Assembly: GCA_964415445.1 (NCBI GenBank)
Contig: CAYQAE010000016.1
Coordinates: 5,043 to 27,860 of the forward strand
Source of the DNA: CAYQAE01 sp964415445 [NCBI: uncultured archaeon]
Lineage (GTDB): Archaea; CAYQAE01
DNA length: 22,818 bases
Direction: 5' to 3'
Of this stretch, positions 13,001-18,824 are shown in pieces. How positions within the stretch are numbered: the stretch's first letter is position 1; the number at the start of each line of letters is the position of its first letter. The notes beneath the pieces were generated by a model. It did no database searches, was not told the DNA's origin, and saw only the letters and a list, made by a program, of their open reading frames with translations. A program made the position numbers and the translations under genes.

Positions 13001-15440
13001 CGAGAACATAATTTATAGGAAATCCTAAATGAGATTGAACATATATATCAGTATACCAATATACATTTATTATTCCAGAAGATAGTGGATCAAATTCGAT
13101 TTTTGAATAAGTACAATTAATTATAGAATTATTGCTATTTGTGTTTACATAAATATCTGTATTTGTCTCGCTATCGTGAATATAACATTCTTTTATAGTA
13201 TTATTTTCTCCATTTATATAAATTCCATGTAATCCATTTACAATTTCAAATCCACTAATGTTTACATTATTTGTTGTAACATTCAATACTGGTTTATCAT
13301 CTGTTCCATTAATTATAGGTTTTGTTAAATTATATGCTACTAAATTTATGGATTTATTAATAATTAAATTTTCATTAAAAGTCCTAGTTGGTAATACGAA
13401 TGTATCTCCATTATTTGCATCATTAATTATTGCTTGAAGAGATCTATTTTTTAAAAATAAATTAAATATTTCATCATTTTTTAAATTTTTATTGTAGATA
13501 TATACTTCATCGATTTTTCCTGCAAAATATTCATTATTGCCCGGATTTTTTCCAATAGAAATGTTGTTATCATTTTCATCGTAACTAATTGTAGACGTAA
13601 TAGATTCTACTCCATTTTTATAAAATTTAATCCCTTCTCCTGGAATAAAGACAGCAGCTATATGTTGCCACTTATTTATTTCCACATAAAAACCTGTATT
13701 CCATGATCCACTTCCTGTAAAGACTCTCCATTGATTTCCTTCTCTTAAAAGACTCCAATCAAAACCACCGCTATCTGAACTAATTACATGGTGTCTACCA
13801 CTACTAGTACTATTTGGATAAACCCAAGCAGTCATAGTAATCCCAGATGAATCACTGGATTGTTCTATATCTAATAAAGTAGATACTACATCATCACTAC
13901 CATCAAAATAAAGAGACTTTCCAAATTTACCATCTACCCAAGTAGAATCATCCATATTATATAAAGTACCATCATAACCATATAATGATTTATCGTAGGC
14001 AATTTCTCCAGAATTTTCATCAAATTTAAGATTCAATAATAAGTTTTTATCATCATTAGGCACTGTTTGGATAAATTTGATTACAGAATAAGATTTTATT
14101 TGAGATATTGTACTATTTTCTATATTTAATGAAGCTCTTTGAATAGAAAAATTGTAAGTTAAATTTGAATTATTTAAACTAAAGCTAGAGTTTCTCCAAC
14201 CACTTAAAATTTCAAATCTTACATTTCCATTTTTATCAGTATATCCTGAATGGGTATTATTTGAGTTTATATCTGTAGCATTAACTAATACATTTAATAT
14301 TGGATAACCTAATTTTGATAAAACATATAAATCAACACACCAGTAACTAAGAATTTTACTTGTAGTAAAAGAATCGAAGCCAGCTGATGAATAATTTGAA
14401 TTATATAAAGTTATATTTGATGTTGTATTCAGATACAAATCATAATTATTATCATAAATAGAACAATTATCTATTATTAAATTCGCACCAGATACCGAAA
14501 TTCCATAAAATCCATTTTTGATTTCCAAGTCTTTAATGTTTACATTATCTGCTGTTATATTTAATACTGGTTTATCATCTGTTCCATTAATTATAGGTTT
14601 TTTTGAATTAAATCCAACCAAATTAATGGATTTATTAACAACTAAATTTTCATTATATTCATCTAACTTTAAATAAATTGTCTCGCCTTCATTTGCATTA
14701 TTTATAGCTGTTTGAATCGTAGAATAGTCTCCAGGAACAAAAACAGAAGTATCTAGGTCAGTTATCAAGATGTTATCAAATTTATTACTTGCTGCCATTT
14801 TTGAAGATGGAGTATATATATGTAAATAACTGATTTTATCATCGCCATCTACATCATAGCTTGAAATTGACTCTATATAAGATTCATCTACATATATATC
14901 TACTTTATGTAAAGTCGCATCATATTCAAATTTAAGCGAAATATAATCCGAATCACTATAAGAAGTTGAATGGCTATATGATGTGGCTCCTAAAATATTA
15001 AATTTCCAATAACTCCATCCTGAATTTGCTATACTTTGAAAAGAAAAGAGAGTATTTCCTGAAGAATCTTTAAATGCAAGAATAACTTCATCATTATATG
15101 AAGAATGCCATTTAGATGTAAAATCGAATTCAATTCTACAATTGCCAGCTTCTTGATTTAAATCCCTTTTACCTTGTACTCCCGAGCCATATTGGCTGTC
15201 TGTAACTGTAAGACATTCTGCAAACCGCCCTTCTCGTATATCAAAATAATTATAAGAGGTATGTGAGTCCACAACATCATACCAATTATCGGGCGTGGTT
15301 CCAGTAGGTTGCCCATTGAAATCTTCATTAAGATAAATATTTGCTTTACAAAAACTGAGATTAGGAATAAAAAATAGTATATATAATGAAACAATGTATA
15401 TAATTTTTTTTATCCATTTTTCATCTGAAATAACCAACAT
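1023..15440 (-). CDS. Giant multi-domain surface protein: LamG/NosD modules, long beta-helix, TSP3 repeats, C-terminal TM anchor
   Basis: This is a 4,805-residue protein (over 500 kDa). I start it at the ATG at 15440, not the upstream in-frame TTG at 15455, because GGAG lies 7 nt before the ATG and the signal peptide then begins normally. Layout: signal peptide 1-33; jelly-roll-like domain about 35-230; NosD-type entry modules near residues 242, 668, 1112, 1537, 1970, 2403 and 2626, the first five each followed by an Ig-like linker and a LamG domain; beta-helix of about 47 rungs (2700-3857); Ig-like repeats sharing YYKID and YFKV..D motifs (3988-4321); TSP3 repeats with DxDxDG (4409-4717); one TM helix (about 4722-4743); Lys/Glu-rich tail. 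Topology implies nearly everything is outside and the tail is cytoplasmic. N-x-S/T sequons are abundant, fitting archaeal N-glycosylation. The role (adhesion, glycan binding or cell-cell contact) is inferred. No catalytic motif was recognised. Confidence 0.9.
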   Translation of the reverse strand: MLVISDEKWIKKIIYIVSLYILFFIPNLSFCKANIYLNEDFNGQPTGTTPDNWYDVVDSHTSYNYFDIREGRFAECLTVTDSQYGSGVQGKRDLNQEAGNCRIEFDFTSKWHSSYNDEVILAFKDSSGNTLFSFQSIANSGWSYWKFNILGATSYSHSTSYSDSDYISLKFEYDATLHKVDIYVDESYIESISSYDVDGDDKISYLHIYTPSSKMAASNKFDNILITDLDTSVFVPGDYSTIQTAINNANEGETIYLKLDEYNENLVVNKSINLVGFNSKKPIINGTDDKPVLNITADNVNIKDLEIKNGFYGISVSGANLIIDNCSIYDNNYDLYLNTTSNITLYNSNYSSAGFDSFTTSKILSYWCVDLYVLSKLGYPILNVLVNATDINSNNTHSGYTDKNGNVRFEILSGWRNSSFSLNNSNLTYNFSIQRASLNIENSTISQIKSYSVIKFIQTVPNDDKNLLLNLKFDENSGEIAYDKSLYGYDGTLYNMDDSTWVDGKFGKSLYFDGSDDVVSTLLDIEQSSDSSGITMTAWVYPNSTSSGRHHVISSDSGGFDWSLLREGNQWRVFTGSGSWNTGFYVEINKWQHIAAVFIPGEGIKFYKNGVESITSTISYDENDNNISIGKNPGNNEYFAGKIDEVYIYNKNLKNDEIFNLFLKNRSLQAIINDANNGDTFVLPTRTFNENLIINKSINLVAYNLTKPIINGTDDKPVLNVTTNNVNISGFEIVNGLHGIYINGENNTIKECYIHDSETNTDIYVNTNSNNSIINCTYSKIEFDPLSSGIINVYWYTDIYVQSHLGFPINYVLVNITNSTKNELFSGYTNEEGFIRFEIIEYIQNRTHRTNLTTNYSYNISIQKILHNIHNFTITKLDHYVVLNFTQYLPIDEDTYLDLTFDYIHDGIAYDKSLYANDGYLRNMDTSNIVDGKIGKAIQLNGGDEYLALKNSYQYFPDGITISAWIKTTSSTGIIVSYDRSEIFRFGVGSSGTSGKVTWNTDNAPHGTNDMSGSTSVDDGIWHHVVGIYDPYSAKKLIYVDGNLDAEKSWSGEILGDGTTRFGFVGAGSEASSFDTGVGGDKFNGIIDELNIYNRALKSEEIINLFLEDRSLQKIINDAKEGDTIIITSNTYNENININKSINLVAYNLTKPIINGTKNSPVINITTDNVNISGFEIVNGNYGIYISGDNCTITEDYIHGSETGVDIYVNTNSNNSIVNCTFSEIDFNSQATGGIYLYWYIDIYVIKENYEPLINGFVSINDLNTPNEIIYGYTNKEGLKRFSILQYWKNKTHRHNYTTNDNYKVITQYEKTSNESLTRIGSYTVLHIIQCGSDDETLLMHLKFEEQSGQIVYDSSNYKNNGTIYGTNWVDGKRGNALFFESSNDRIMISPYQKLNNNFTITFWHKRSSHTAQNVWRTLLCRDGGTYHYLLYRPDQNNAELSIYNSGRYGFGYHVPDDNKWHHYAVVYHALSADLYVDGKYEGSTTSMFSSWNYPLEVIGNIGGGGQPAGYMDELRIYDRVLSNYEILYSYLNWGSIQKLIDNANEGDTIFLPTGVYNENLIINKSINLVGLDSQITINGTNENNVLTINADYVNITGVNITNGKYGIYTNHANLVLQNSNLYGNNVDILIDTDLDSYLINSTYSKIEFSPLATGKIYKYWYSEVYVESNLGYPLQNVLVNITNLSTGKEIYSGHTNKAGFIKFNVLEYWQNKTHRQNITTDVEYNISIKRAEPSIYNTTNSYLDSNYYFSFTQFISNETDLVMYLKFDETSGVISYDSSGYSNDGILYNMNSTEDWIVGQNGNALDFDGVDDHVKIATPNFLLDESFTIACWLKLDNDPSNDYMFFKGASPWDSYKELHIGFRSDSRLTLDFYSDALNYVGAWPHSVWYFLVFRFDSNIKEQSIFRNGINIGTRTSNSNFRDQGDKFVIGRVFERNNEAFDGQMDEIRVYNRALSYSEIYNLYLKEINLQKLINEASAGDTIYIEPGTYNENIIINKSINLVAYNSTKPIINGTGDKPTINITADNVNISGFEIVNGNYGISLSGADIKIENCLIHENNYDLYLNTTSNIILYNSNYSSVDFNPLATGKILRYWPTEIYTITNLGYPLYNVSVNISNLSTGYELCSGYTDENGYIKFEILEYWQNRTYTKYFTSDIDYKISIYRFPNIQNSTVLQLDSQIKFNFIQKISDEANLLLYLKLDENKSTIAYDSSGYENNGILNYMDSADWVEGRFGTALDFDGMDDYVEFEKFDTPATEITISAWLYPTQILGDNRQWLVKDNGGGFRSYIRENDQRISWKITNNEIFSNTIFSTNKWYFVTFVFDSNLDKQEIYINGLLDKSVKNTNDVVNDNNKLYLGYDGFQNYDWYRGLIDEVRIYNRSFSASEINAMYRCKVPYEFSTIQKAINNANDGDTIYIKNNIYIENLTIDKSINLVSLLNTSIIEGAINITADNVNITGFEIINSIYGIYISGSNTSISSCYIHDNTYDIYINSSSNTSLLNTTYSTIEFSPLSSGKVLVYWYTDIYVNSDSNVLLSDVFVNITNSEGYKLFSGYTDENGLARFEILEYWQNKTYQYNSPDILYNISVKYYSLSDGWDGYINKYTKINFNLAPLLWLNVPINCPTIQEAINLIEEGGTIKIYPGIYNENIIINKSINLLAYNSTKPIIDGGSGVGITISDINYVNITGLTIITSYKSLYLINSNYCNFSDNNFSTDTNWAIYLYEKTNHNVFFKNKINSKHGIYLLEDSNYNQFIQNIIKSTDYGVYIINSGYNEFYGNNISTNNNYVIYFDTAEYNIFSQNNIMSSRNIEFDRKASNNIFFENNISTSIRFYENSNYNNFSNNKFNSGYIMLYESSYLIFNNNHLENSRIELRRSSYNYFSKNKIIATNPLSISWESKYNNFTENNITALNDTYSAPIYFEDRAQYNIFKRNTITSLSPKKGIIEFREYAYQAYYNKFIENNMSCNDSVPIVIVSDRDPETFFYTNFTNNILNGEELTFNFYYNESNLEFKDLIFTSKNESLTLGVLIFIECENITIQNVTFKTSIESRGIYAKSCKNISISNSEIKSALFVSSSYINLTKNNITWFSDHNYIYPLWLEYCFNSIFVDNNINNASRSVILSYGGNNTFINNNITVKWGRPLEISRSNNNLFLNNIITSPDDGYYYSISMWEGNNNTFKGNNISGGENALYLSRSNYNLFLENNMEAKYSGSWTKAIYLRDNSDYNNFTQNKIISKKHGIYLEDSSCDHNEFAKNIIETLGYGVYLQDNADYNIFLENNITSKSVGFYIRPGSDFNIFSKNNVTSSASYAVYLYSALNNTFTNNTLTSLSHETVYLYSTSLYNDFIENNFTGTSAIKIPTDTLTNLYENNFINNKFNGEQLILNFYYKKSNIEITDKKLIDNNLAVNAGFLIFIECKNVTISNITINTTVSAHGIYIENCEGINVEDSNIVDVYMTSSSNCNFTNNNINSSSTYGIYLYKSSYNLFYNNKINSSDIAIYLHSSSSYNTISKNKIHSLTNHGIYLRPDGEYNIISDNTILASAVGIYLHTNAIYNTINKNRITSEANYGVYLYSNCNYNTFADNSITSLSTHSTRLYSSSYNDFTDNTIVSYGSSKHCLWLDVNSNYNEFVSNNVTVTGSSTNGVYIHSNSIYNEFLANTIDSTNVGMYLHTNARYNTIFGNNITSSANYGLYLYKLSNYNTIVQNNIVSLTTHATRVYISSNNIFEGNDILTKGSSKHSVCVDTYSDLNTFYKNNVNTTGSSSNGIYVYSYSMYNNFTQNNISATNVGIYVRGNSKNNYFKMNIVNSITYGIYISENANENSFINQKINSSNYGIYVYTSPNDHQNLFKNCEINASYDVYIRSNVNTSFFNCSISKVGFESGYIGGIFVYWYIDIDIITKINRNIPLAYITIENLDKDIELASGTTEHEQTRRFTILEYFQNIEKRVNYTTNYLFNVSAKKYGYSENWTYSYLNSSKNIKLSLFDDNIPIIDPISALENQYHRSNPILNIGFSDKADLFAGWYKIDTGVWYPIFYNIVSREWHNNSWQISQINWTSISEGHHTIYFKVEDYSGNYNDSVSWSFYKDTIVPSIIINSENGEYYNETFLIDIDFSDVFTLDSAYYKIDTYYPMGTSDVGWTSIFINHSGAVNTTDFMMKESVWNDLADGLHIIYIKVWDDAGNIDDGNYPFMFFFKDTNAPYIRINDLQNKSKSSNSLFDIDFFDDISLDSAYYKIDSFEPRGDNNSGWTNIFSDNPGTRYVDDFNLTQLQWDNLDEGYHTLYFKVFDDTNNIYENITYSFSFYKDTEGPIFELDTILYNVDNQNILIKTNITDTYSGLNNSSVKMNYDLGEDGTIDGFIIPDQNGSIFEFSLLLLEELNDKTKIRFNFTANDILDNINYSINYNIQSLTEDPDNDDLINGLEEWYGCEINNNDSDGDNICDGLEVHNFSSDPIKNDTDSDGLTDYLEIFVYNTNVTIQDSDSDGLIDSLEVDYWEDKWNLDIDGDGLINLLDYDSDNDGLNDSYELELDIDPALSDTDRDGLSDGDEIDVFSTNATNNDTDGDGLTDYDEIFKSHSNPKNIDTDNDGLVDGDEIYYNTELRDKDTDKDGITDGDEVHKYFTDPAKYDTDGDGLGDGDEVHIYNTDPNDKDTDDDGILDREEIDIYKTDPTIPDSDGDGLSDGEEINEYDTDPIDEDTDGDGVNDGQEIANGTDPLKNKDIDRAVTYLIIIGVIIVIFTTIIGIIKSKRNKDEIKENNEPQKLSQDQLNQLKQEVEDIATSNKIDENLDKDEVENEEKIENESSKEE
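1026..1031 (-). promoter_or_regulatory. Shine-Dalgarno site of the downstream LamG/NosD gene
   Basis: GAGGAG on the minus strand overlaps the last two Glu codons of the giant gene and sits 7 nt before the ATG at 1018. The giant gene itself has GGAG at the same 7-nt spacing. The arrangement supports translational coupling of the two genes. Confidence 0.65.
1212..1280 (-). other. C-terminal transmembrane helix of the giant protein
   Basis: About 22 hydrophobic residues ([20 protein letters not shown]) directly after the last TSP3 repeat, followed by KSKRNK and about 60 charged residues. The positive-inside pattern puts the tail in the cytoplasm and the rest outside. No PGF-CTERM-like sorting motif is visible, so anchoring looks to be by the helix itself. 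Confidence 0.8.
1290..2215 (-). repeat. Thrombospondin type 3-like calcium-binding repeat array
   Basis: About 14 copies of DxDxDGxxDxxE (for example [39 protein letters not shown]). The membrane-proximal copies run at a period of 22-23 residues. This pattern is that of TSP3 repeats, which bind Ca2+ and stiffen stalks next to the membrane. The array stands between the Ig-like repeats and the TM helix, as expected for a stalk. Confidence 0.85.
2480..3480 (-). repeat. Three Ig-like repeats of the giant protein
   Basis: Three copies of a unit of roughly 310-330 nt. Each carries a W/YYKID motif (near 3380, 3080 and 2750), then W..L.EG.HT.YFKV.D..GN, then FYKDT..P at the boundary. The pattern resembles archaeal and bacterial Ig-fold surface repeats. 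A fourth, more divergent domain (up to about 2220) joins them to the TSP3 array. Ligand unknown. Confidence 0.65.
4083..4814 (-). repeat. Exact 366-nt tandem duplication of five beta-helix rungs
   Basis: Two adjacent units, 4449-4814 and 4083-4448, each 122 residues (residues 3543-3664 and 3665-3786). In both, rung lengths run 24-24-25-27-22. The units start with [13 protein letters not shown] and [13 protein letters not shown], and share HSTRLY/HATRVY, GSSKH and [23 protein letters not shown] at matching places. The start of a third unit (VGIYVRGNS) follows at the same spacing and then diverges. Confidence 0.85.
5037..5338 (-). repeat. Beta-helix linker cassette, copy 2
   Basis: It encodes [13 protein letters not shown], then [36 protein letters not shown] and [10 protein letters not shown]. 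It matches copy 1 (about 6190-6487) position for position; the conserved GEE/GEQ codons are 1,149 nt (383 residues) apart. It breaks the rung regularity between blocks B and C. Confidence 0.7.
6190..6487 (-). repeat. Beta-helix linker cassette, copy 1
   Basis: It encodes [48 protein letters not shown] and [10 protein letters not shown]. It is the counterpart of copy 2 and separates rung blocks A and B. It may be a hinge or a loop that protrudes from the helix (inference). Confidence 0.7.
8260..8865 (-). repeat. LamG domain 5 of the giant protein
   Basis: Concanavalin-like/LamG domain starting [11 protein letters not shown] and ending in [17 protein letters not shown]. It carries the usual [19 protein letters not shown] opening and [10 protein letters not shown] core. 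It lies between entry modules 5 and 6. Confidence 0.75.
9545..10165 (-). repeat. LamG domain 4 of the giant protein
   Basis: Starts [12 protein letters not shown] and ends [17 protein letters not shown], with [12 protein letters not shown] and WYFLVFRFD in between. It lies between entry modules 4 and 5. Confidence 0.75.
10845..11440 (-). repeat. LamG domain 3 of the giant protein
   Basis: Starts [12 protein letters not shown] and ends [17 protein letters not shown], with [20 protein letters not shown] in the middle. It lies between entry modules 3 and 4. Confidence 0.75.
12115..12770 (-). repeat. LamG domain 2 of the giant protein (donor or copy of the LamG in the downstream gene)
   Basis: Starts [12 protein letters not shown] and ends [17 protein letters not shown]. 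It contains [20 protein letters not shown] and [12 protein letters not shown], both nearly identical in the LamG of the downstream gene. The nucleotide match is collinear at an offset of 11,842, with a 23-nt identical run at 645-667 and 12487-12509. Confidence 0.8.
13440..14060 (-). repeat. LamG domain 1 of the giant protein
   Basis: Starts [12 protein letters not shown] and ends [17 protein letters not shown], with [12 protein letters not shown] and [20 protein letters not shown]. It lies between entry modules 1 and 2. Confidence 0.75.
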
Positions 15441-15447
15441 TGTGCAA

Positions 15448-15451
15448 CTCC
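15448..15451 (-). promoter_or_regulatory. Shine-Dalgarno site deciding the giant gene start
   Basis: GGAG on the minus strand, 7 nt before the ATG at 15440. It overlaps codons that would follow the alternative TTG at 15455, so the TTG is unlikely to be the start. Confidence 0.6.
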
Positions 15452-15457
15452 GCAATT

Positions 15458-15476
15458 TAGATAAATAAATTATCTA
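15458..15476 (-). promoter_or_regulatory. Perfect inverted repeat in the 5' leader of the giant gene
   Basis: TAGATAA, five nt, TTATCTA: a 7-bp perfect dyad between the predicted transcription start (about 15477) and the Shine-Dalgarno site at 15451. It could be an operator for a dimeric regulator or a 5' mRNA hairpin. Confidence 0.45.
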
Positions 15477-15498
15477 CAACAATATATTATTTTTAAAA

Positions 15499-15506
15499 TA
15501 TATAAA
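15499..15506 (-). promoter_or_regulatory. TATA box of the giant surface-protein gene
   Basis: TTTATATA on the minus strand, in a 112-nt intergenic stretch. About 25 nt downstream of its centre puts the transcription start near 15477 and gives a leader of about 37 nt. A terminator for dapB lies just upstream, so the giant gene probably has its own transcript. Confidence 0.5.
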
Positions 15507-15535
15507 CTTATTGTTTTAAATTATATATTAAAATT

Positions 15536-15542
15536 AAAAAAA
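15536..15542 (-). terminator. T-run terminator after dapB
   Basis: Seven T on the minus strand, 11 nt after the dapB stop, with a second T-rich run just beyond. No stem is needed for archaeal termination at such runs. Confidence 0.55.
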
Positions 15543-15552
15543 TATAAGTGGG

Positions 15553-16371
15553 TTATAAACCCAATACATCGAACATATCGAATATCCTACCTTTATTTCT
15601 GTTTTCATAGGCAAATTTAACAGCTCGTAATGTTCCTGCTGCAAAACAATCTCTAGTTTGTGCTTTGTGAGCAAATTCAATTCTCTCTCCGGCTCCTGAA
15701 TAGAGTATAGTATGCTCCCCTACAATATCACCTGCTCTAATTGCATGAATACCTATCTCGTCTTTTGGTCGCTCTCCTACATCTCCCTCTCGTCCGTATT
15801 TAGCAACTTTATCTAAATCTCGACTTAAAGCTTCAGATATTATTTTTGCAGCTTTTTTTGCAGTGCCAGAAGGTGCATCCTTTTTCCTGTTGTGATGCAT
15901 CTCAATTACTTCAATATCATAGTCTTTCAAATATTTAGTGAGAATCTCAGCCATCTTAAAGAATATATTTACTCCTACTGCCATATTAGGAGCAATTACT
16001 GCTGTAACATTATTTGCTTTAGCTTCATCTTCTATCTCTTTTTTCTGATCAGCACTAAATCCAGTTGTGCCAATCACTAAATTAACTCCATGTTTTGCAA
16101 CTTTCTTTGAATTTGATACTGCAGCTTCAGTTTGGGTAAAATCTATGAATATATCAGGTTTAGTTGAATCTAGAACTGAATCTATGTCTTCTACATCTGA
16201 AATTTTTGTATCAATCTCTTTTTCACCTAAAAATAGGCCTAAATCTTTGCCTTCATTTGGATCATCTGCTGCAATTGCAGATACTACTTTTATATCACTA
16301 TCTTTAAGTAGATGCCTAGCTACCATAGAACCCATGCGACCCGTTGCACCTGACATACAAACTTTAATCAT
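15553..16371 (-). CDS. dapB: 4-hydroxy-tetrahydrodipicolinate reductase
   Basis: The 272-residue product has the usual DapB length. It reduces hydroxy-tetrahydrodipicolinate (the DapA product) with NAD(P)H, the second committed step of lysine/diaminopimelate synthesis, in the cytosol. Visible features: Rossmann loop GATGRMG at 8-14, IGTTGF at 100-105, and the active-site block HHNRKKDAPSGT at 159-170. In it H159, H160 and K163 align with the catalytic His and Lys of the E. coli enzyme. The C-terminal part closes the tetramer-forming domain (CFAAGTLRAVKFA). The ATG directly follows the TAG of dapA with no gap, so expression is surely coupled. A T-run follows the stop. Confidence 0.96.
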   Translation of the reverse strand: MIKVCMSGATGRMGSMVARHLLKDSDIKVVSAIAADDPNEGKDLGLFLGEKEIDTKISDVEDIDSVLDSTKPDIFIDFTQTEAAVSNSKKVAKHGVNLVIGTTGFSADQKKEIEDEAKANNVTAVIAPNMAVGVNIFFKMAEILTKYLKDYDIEVIEMHHNRKKDAPSGTAKKAAKIISEALSRDLDKVAKYGREGDVGERPKDEIGIHAIRAGDIVGEHTILYSGAGERIEFAHKAQTRDCFAAGTLRAVKFAYENRNKGRIFDMFDVLGL

Positions 16372-17250
16372 CTACATCAATCCTATATCTTTTAGAGCTG
16401 CTTTTATTTTTTCCTTATTTTGAGCAAGTGGCTCAACTAAAGGTAATCTTAATTTTCCAGCAGGTCTTCCTATCATATTCATTGCGGTCTTAATTGGAAT
16501 TGGATTAGTTTCAATGAACATGTCTTTGCAAAAATCATAAATTTCTGTAAATATCTCTCTCCCTTTCTTTATATCATCTTCTAACATTGCATTACACATA
16601 CTAGATACTTTATCTGGTATCATATTAGATACAACTGATACCACCCCTTTTCCACCTATTGCCATAAGGGGCATAGTTATATCGTCATTTCCAGACATTA
16701 CACTAAAATCAGATGGTGCATTTTTGATAATTTTCATGCATTGATTGATATCTCCACTTGCCTCTTTAATTCCTATGATATTATCAATTTCAGCTAATCT
16801 TAGAGTAGTTTCTGCTTCTATATTCTTTCCAGTTCTAGAAGGTACATTATAAATTACTAAAGGTATATCAATACTATCAGCTAGAGTTTTGTAATGCTGA
16901 TATAGGCCTTCTTGGGTGGGTTTGTTGTAATATGGACATACTATCAATACTGCATCTGCACCTGTATTTTGGGCATGTTTGCATAAATCTAATGATTCTG
17001 TAGTATTATTACTTCCAGCACCAGCTAGTACTGGAACTTTTCCATTAACTTGATCTACAGCAATATCTACTACCTTTTTATGTTCGGCATGGCTCATTGT
17101 AGCAGATTCTCCTGTTGTACCTACAGGGAGAAGTCCATGTATCCCATTTTCAATTTGAAAATCAATATTCTCTCTATATCCTGCTTCATCTATTTCATAA
17201 TTGTCATCAAAAGGCGTAATTAATGCTGTATAGGAACCTTTCAGTTTCAT
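16372..17250 (-). CDS. dapA: 4-hydroxy-tetrahydrodipicolinate synthase
   Basis: A TIM-barrel class I aldolase of 292 residues. It condenses pyruvate with aspartate semialdehyde, the entry step to lysine/diaminopimelate. Visible features: GTTGES at 43-48 with T45 and T46, CPYYNKP around Y108, YNVPSRTG with Y134 and R139, and the Schiff-base lysine K162 in IGIKEASGD. These match E. coli T44, T45, Y107, Y133, R138 and K161 with a one-residue shift. I start at the ATG at 17250 (MKLKGSYTALITPF, the usual family start), which has GTGAT 4 nt upstream, a match to the extended archaeal anti-Shine-Dalgarno. The upstream in-frame start at 17274 would be a TTG adding eight residues. Forms an operon with dapB. 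Confidence 0.96.
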   Translation of the reverse strand: MKLKGSYTALITPFDDNYEIDEAGYRENIDFQIENGIHGLLPVGTTGESATMSHAEHKKVVDIAVDQVNGKVPVLAGAGSNNTTESLDLCKHAQNTGADAVLIVCPYYNKPTQEGLYQHYKTLADSIDIPLVIYNVPSRTGKNIEAETTLRLAEIDNIIGIKEASGDINQCMKIIKNAPSDFSVMSGNDDITMPLMAIGGKGVVSVVSNMIPDKVSSMCNAMLEDDIKKGREIFTEIYDFCKDMFIETNPIPIKTAMNMIGRPAGKLRLPLVEPLAQNKEKIKAALKDIGLM

Positions 17251-17310
17251 TTTAATCACATTATAAAAATCCAAAAATGAACTAATTTATGATTTTCGAA
17301 AATTGATTTT

Positions 17311-17318
17311 TTTATAAA
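17311..17318. promoter_or_regulatory. Palindromic TATA box between dapA and tRNA-Tyr
   Basis: TTTATAAA reads the same on both strands. On the minus strand it would start dapA mRNA near 17290 with a leader of about 40 nt. On the plus strand it would start about 40 nt before the tRNA. Its centre is equidistant (about 64 nt) from both genes. The dapA use is the more likely, since the tRNA has a closer box. Confidence 0.45.
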
Positions 17319-17335
17319 AGATATCATCATAGTTG

Positions 17336-17343
17336 TTATAAAG
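17336..17343 (+). promoter_or_regulatory. Candidate TATA box of tRNA-Tyr
   Basis: TTATAAAG about 36-43 nt before the mature tRNA 5' end, giving a start near 17365 and a short 5' leader for RNase P. Two overlapping perfect dyads follow: AAGATTTGGAAATCTT at 17341-17356 and CTTCTTAAAAAAGAAG at 17354-17369. Confidence 0.45.
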
Positions 17344-17400
17344 ATTTGGAAATCTTCTTAAAAAAGAAGTTACTGTCTCCCCTGGTGGCTCAATCTGGTA

Positions 17401-17420
17401 GATGGAATTTTTCCAGCTAA
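17401..17420 (+). other. Putative D-arm intron of tRNA-Tyr (20 nt)
   Basis: An extra 20 nt stands between the D loop (ending GGTA) and the 3' half of the D stem (GAGC). The junction can slide by two nt because GA flanks both sides. CTGG of the D loop (17395-17398) can pair with CCAG inside the insert (17413-17416), a 4-bp helix followed by TAG, so TA^G cleavage is possible. This is a relaxed bulge-helix-bulge at best. The insert also folds alone as TGGAA-TTT-TTCCA (17403-17415). Confidence 0.6.
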
Positions 17421-17436
17421 GAGCAGTCGGCTGTAG

Positions 17437-17452
17437 ACCCAAGACTGTAGCT
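17437..17452 (+). other. Putative anticodon-loop intron of tRNA-Tyr (16 nt, position 37/38)
   Basis: Canonical archaeal intron site. The anticodon stem is followed by a 3-nt bulge CTA (17451-17453), a 4-bp central helix CTGT/GTAG (17431-17434 with 17447-17450, two G-U pairs) and a 3-nt bulge AGA (17435-17437). Cuts at AG^A and CT^A remove 16 nt and leave the normal loop CTGTAGA. The inner helix is absent, so it is a half-type bulge-helix motif. Confidence 0.75.
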
Positions 17453-17492
17453 ACCGACGGGTTGGGAGTTCAAATCTCCCCCAGGGGACTTT

Positions 17493-18617
17493 TTATTTCA
17501 TCTGTATTACAAAATTATAAACAAATTGTGTTATTTTCTCTAATTGATCAAAATCTATTATCTTGATATCATCTTTTTTAGTATGATTATATATATGTTG
17601 TTGATTTGTTATAAATAATGTTTTTATCCCTTTTTTTTGAAATGGCCAATGATCTGAATGGCTATTGGTCTCTAAATTTGTATTTGCAGATAACTTTTGT
17701 TTTTCTATTTCTTTTTTTACTTTTTTTTGAATCACAGAGCTGCAACTTATTTGTAATTTGCTATATTTGCTTCCAACGCCATCTATATTTATCATAAGAT
17801 CTATATCTTGATATGAATCTGCAAAATATTTTGATCCCCAAAGTCCTAATTCTTCACCACTGAAGGCAACTAACCATATCTCTGATTCTAGATTTATTTG
17901 AGATAATAATTTAGAAAGCTCAAGCAAAATAGAAATTCCAGAAGCATTATCTATCGCACCTTGGGTATTAAACCAACTGTCATAATGTGCACCAATTATT
18001 ATTTTTCTTTTGCCCTCACCTAATTTTAATATGATATTTTTGCTCTCTGAATTTTTTATGTAAGTTTTAATTGAAATTTTTGCATATTTTGTCTTTTTCA
18101 ATATCTTTCCTTGTTTTTTATCTACAGATATTGCTGGAATCTTACCTAATTTTCTTTTCTTTATTATTCCAGAAGATGCAGGTGCAAGTTGTGAATCTTG
18201 CATCATTATAAAAGCTAAAGCCCCGCTTTTAGATACATTTTCATATTTTTCAGTTCTATGTAGATGTGTGGGGTAATTTTCCCATGATTTGGATACTAAT
18301 GCGATTTTTCCTGCCAAATCTTCATTTTTTATTTCTTTCTCAGTTGCTCCTCCACAATAAACTACCTCCGCTTTTATCTCCCCCGAAGGTGAGTATCCCA
18401 AAGCAGTAGCTTCGTATATTTTATTATTGACCTTAAGTTCACTTTTTTTAAAATTCCAAAGATCAATTGGAAATTTTTGTATCTCAACATTTCCATATTT
18501 TTTAAAATAATCATAGATTAATTTCTGTGCTTTATTCTCTCCTTTTGAACCTACATATCGAGATCCGATATCATAAGATAGAATAGACAAATTTTTTTTG
18601 AAATTATCTAATGACAA
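17493..18617 (-). CDS. M28-family zinc aminopeptidase with PA-type insert
   Basis: The product is 374 residues. The C-terminal half is a di-zinc M28 peptidase: GAHYDSW (H211), GAIDNASG (D223), FSGEELGLWGS (catalytic E255, ligand E256), NIDGVG (D279) and IYNHTKKDD (H345), so all five ligands and the general base are present. Residues about 75-190 resemble a protease-associated domain inserted before the catalytic part. No signal peptide or membrane segment is seen, so it is probably cytosolic and trims peptides; the exact substrate is unknown. The start is TTG at 18617, chosen because GGAG lies 6 nt upstream; an ATG at 18620 is out of frame. It is the last gene of a three-gene minus-strand cluster and ends 5 nt from the convergent tRNA gene. 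Confidence 0.92.
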   Translation of the reverse strand: MSLDNFKKNLSILSYDIGSRYVGSKGENKAQKLIYDYFKKYGNVEIQKFPIDLWNFKKSELKVNNKIYEATALGYSPSGEIKAEVVYCGGATEKEIKNEDLAGKIALVSKSWENYPTHLHRTEKYENVSKSGALAFIMMQDSQLAPASSGIIKKRKLGKIPAISVDKKQGKILKKTKYAKISIKTYIKNSESKNIILKLGEGKRKIIIGAHYDSWFNTQGAIDNASGISILLELSKLLSQINLESEIWLVAFSGEELGLWGSKYFADSYQDIDLMINIDGVGSKYSKLQISCSSVIQKKVKKEIEKQKLSANTNLETNSHSDHWPFQKKGIKTLFITNQQHIYNHTKKDDIKIIDFDQLEKITQFVYNFVIQMK

Positions 18618-18623
18618 ACATAA

Positions 18624-18627
18624 CTCC
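18624..18627 (-). promoter_or_regulatory. Shine-Dalgarno site for the TTG start of the M28 peptidase
   Basis: GGAG on the minus strand within GGTAGGAG, 6 nt before TTG at 18617. It overlaps the stop region of the Zn-ribbon gene, pointing to coupled translation. Confidence 0.6.
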
Positions 18628-18812
18628 TACCTAATTAAAGTTACAACAATTAGGGCACAAATCGCAGCAATTAAAACGATAGTCCAAATTTTAGAAAATC
18701 TTGCTGCTCGCTGATGAGCTTCTTTAAATTCTTGCATACATTTTTCACTACAAAAAGCTTCTTTAGTTGTAATCATCTTCCCACAAGAAAGACAATGTCT
18801 ATGGTCTTGCAT
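18627..18812 (-). CDS. Small Zn-ribbon membrane protein (DUF2116-like)
   Basis: The 61-residue product has a Zn-ribbon CxxC...CxxxC (C7, C10, C21, C25, in HCLSCGK and FCSEKC). A short helical stretch follows, then one C-terminal TM helix (about 42-60, IWTIVLIAAICALIVVTLI). This layout is that of the archaeal DUF2116 family, whose function is not known. The ribbon should face the cytoplasm. It lies 12 nt downstream of the two-helix membrane protein gene and 9 nt upstream of the peptidase start, probably one transcript. No strong Shine-Dalgarno is seen for its ATG. Confidence 0.85.
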   Translation of the reverse strand: MQDHRHCLSCGKMITTKEAFCSEKCMQEFKEAHQRAARFSKIWTIVLIAAICALIVVTLIR

Positions 18813-18824
18813 AATAATTACACA

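Larger units (their letters stand above)
17379..17488 (+). tRNA. tRNA-Tyr (anticodon GUA) with two putative introns
   Basis: A 110-nt gene that becomes a 74-nt cloverleaf when two insertions are removed. Acceptor CCCCTGG (17379-17385) pairs with CCAGGGG (17481-17487), discriminator A at 17488. D stem GCTC (17388-17391) pairs with GAGC (17421-17424). Anticodon stem GTCGG (17426-17430) pairs with CCGAC (17454-17458). Loop CTGTAG+A gives anticodon GTA at 17433-17435. T arm GGGAG-TTCAAAT-CTCCC is at 17464-17480. C1:G72 with A73 is the archaeal/eukaryotic identity of tRNA-Tyr, in agreement with the anticodon. CCA is not encoded. Insertions are 17401-17420 in the D arm and 17437-17452 after position 37. 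A T-run follows directly. Confidence 0.9.

Noticed and set aside
15158-15394. Minus-strand frame of 78 codons starting [15 protein letters not shown]
   Set aside because: It overlaps the signal peptide and first domain of the giant gene in another frame; no separate start signal.
15892-16423. Plus-strand frames opposite dapB and dapA
   Set aside because: They are shadows of the well-supported dap genes, with no start signals or domain features.
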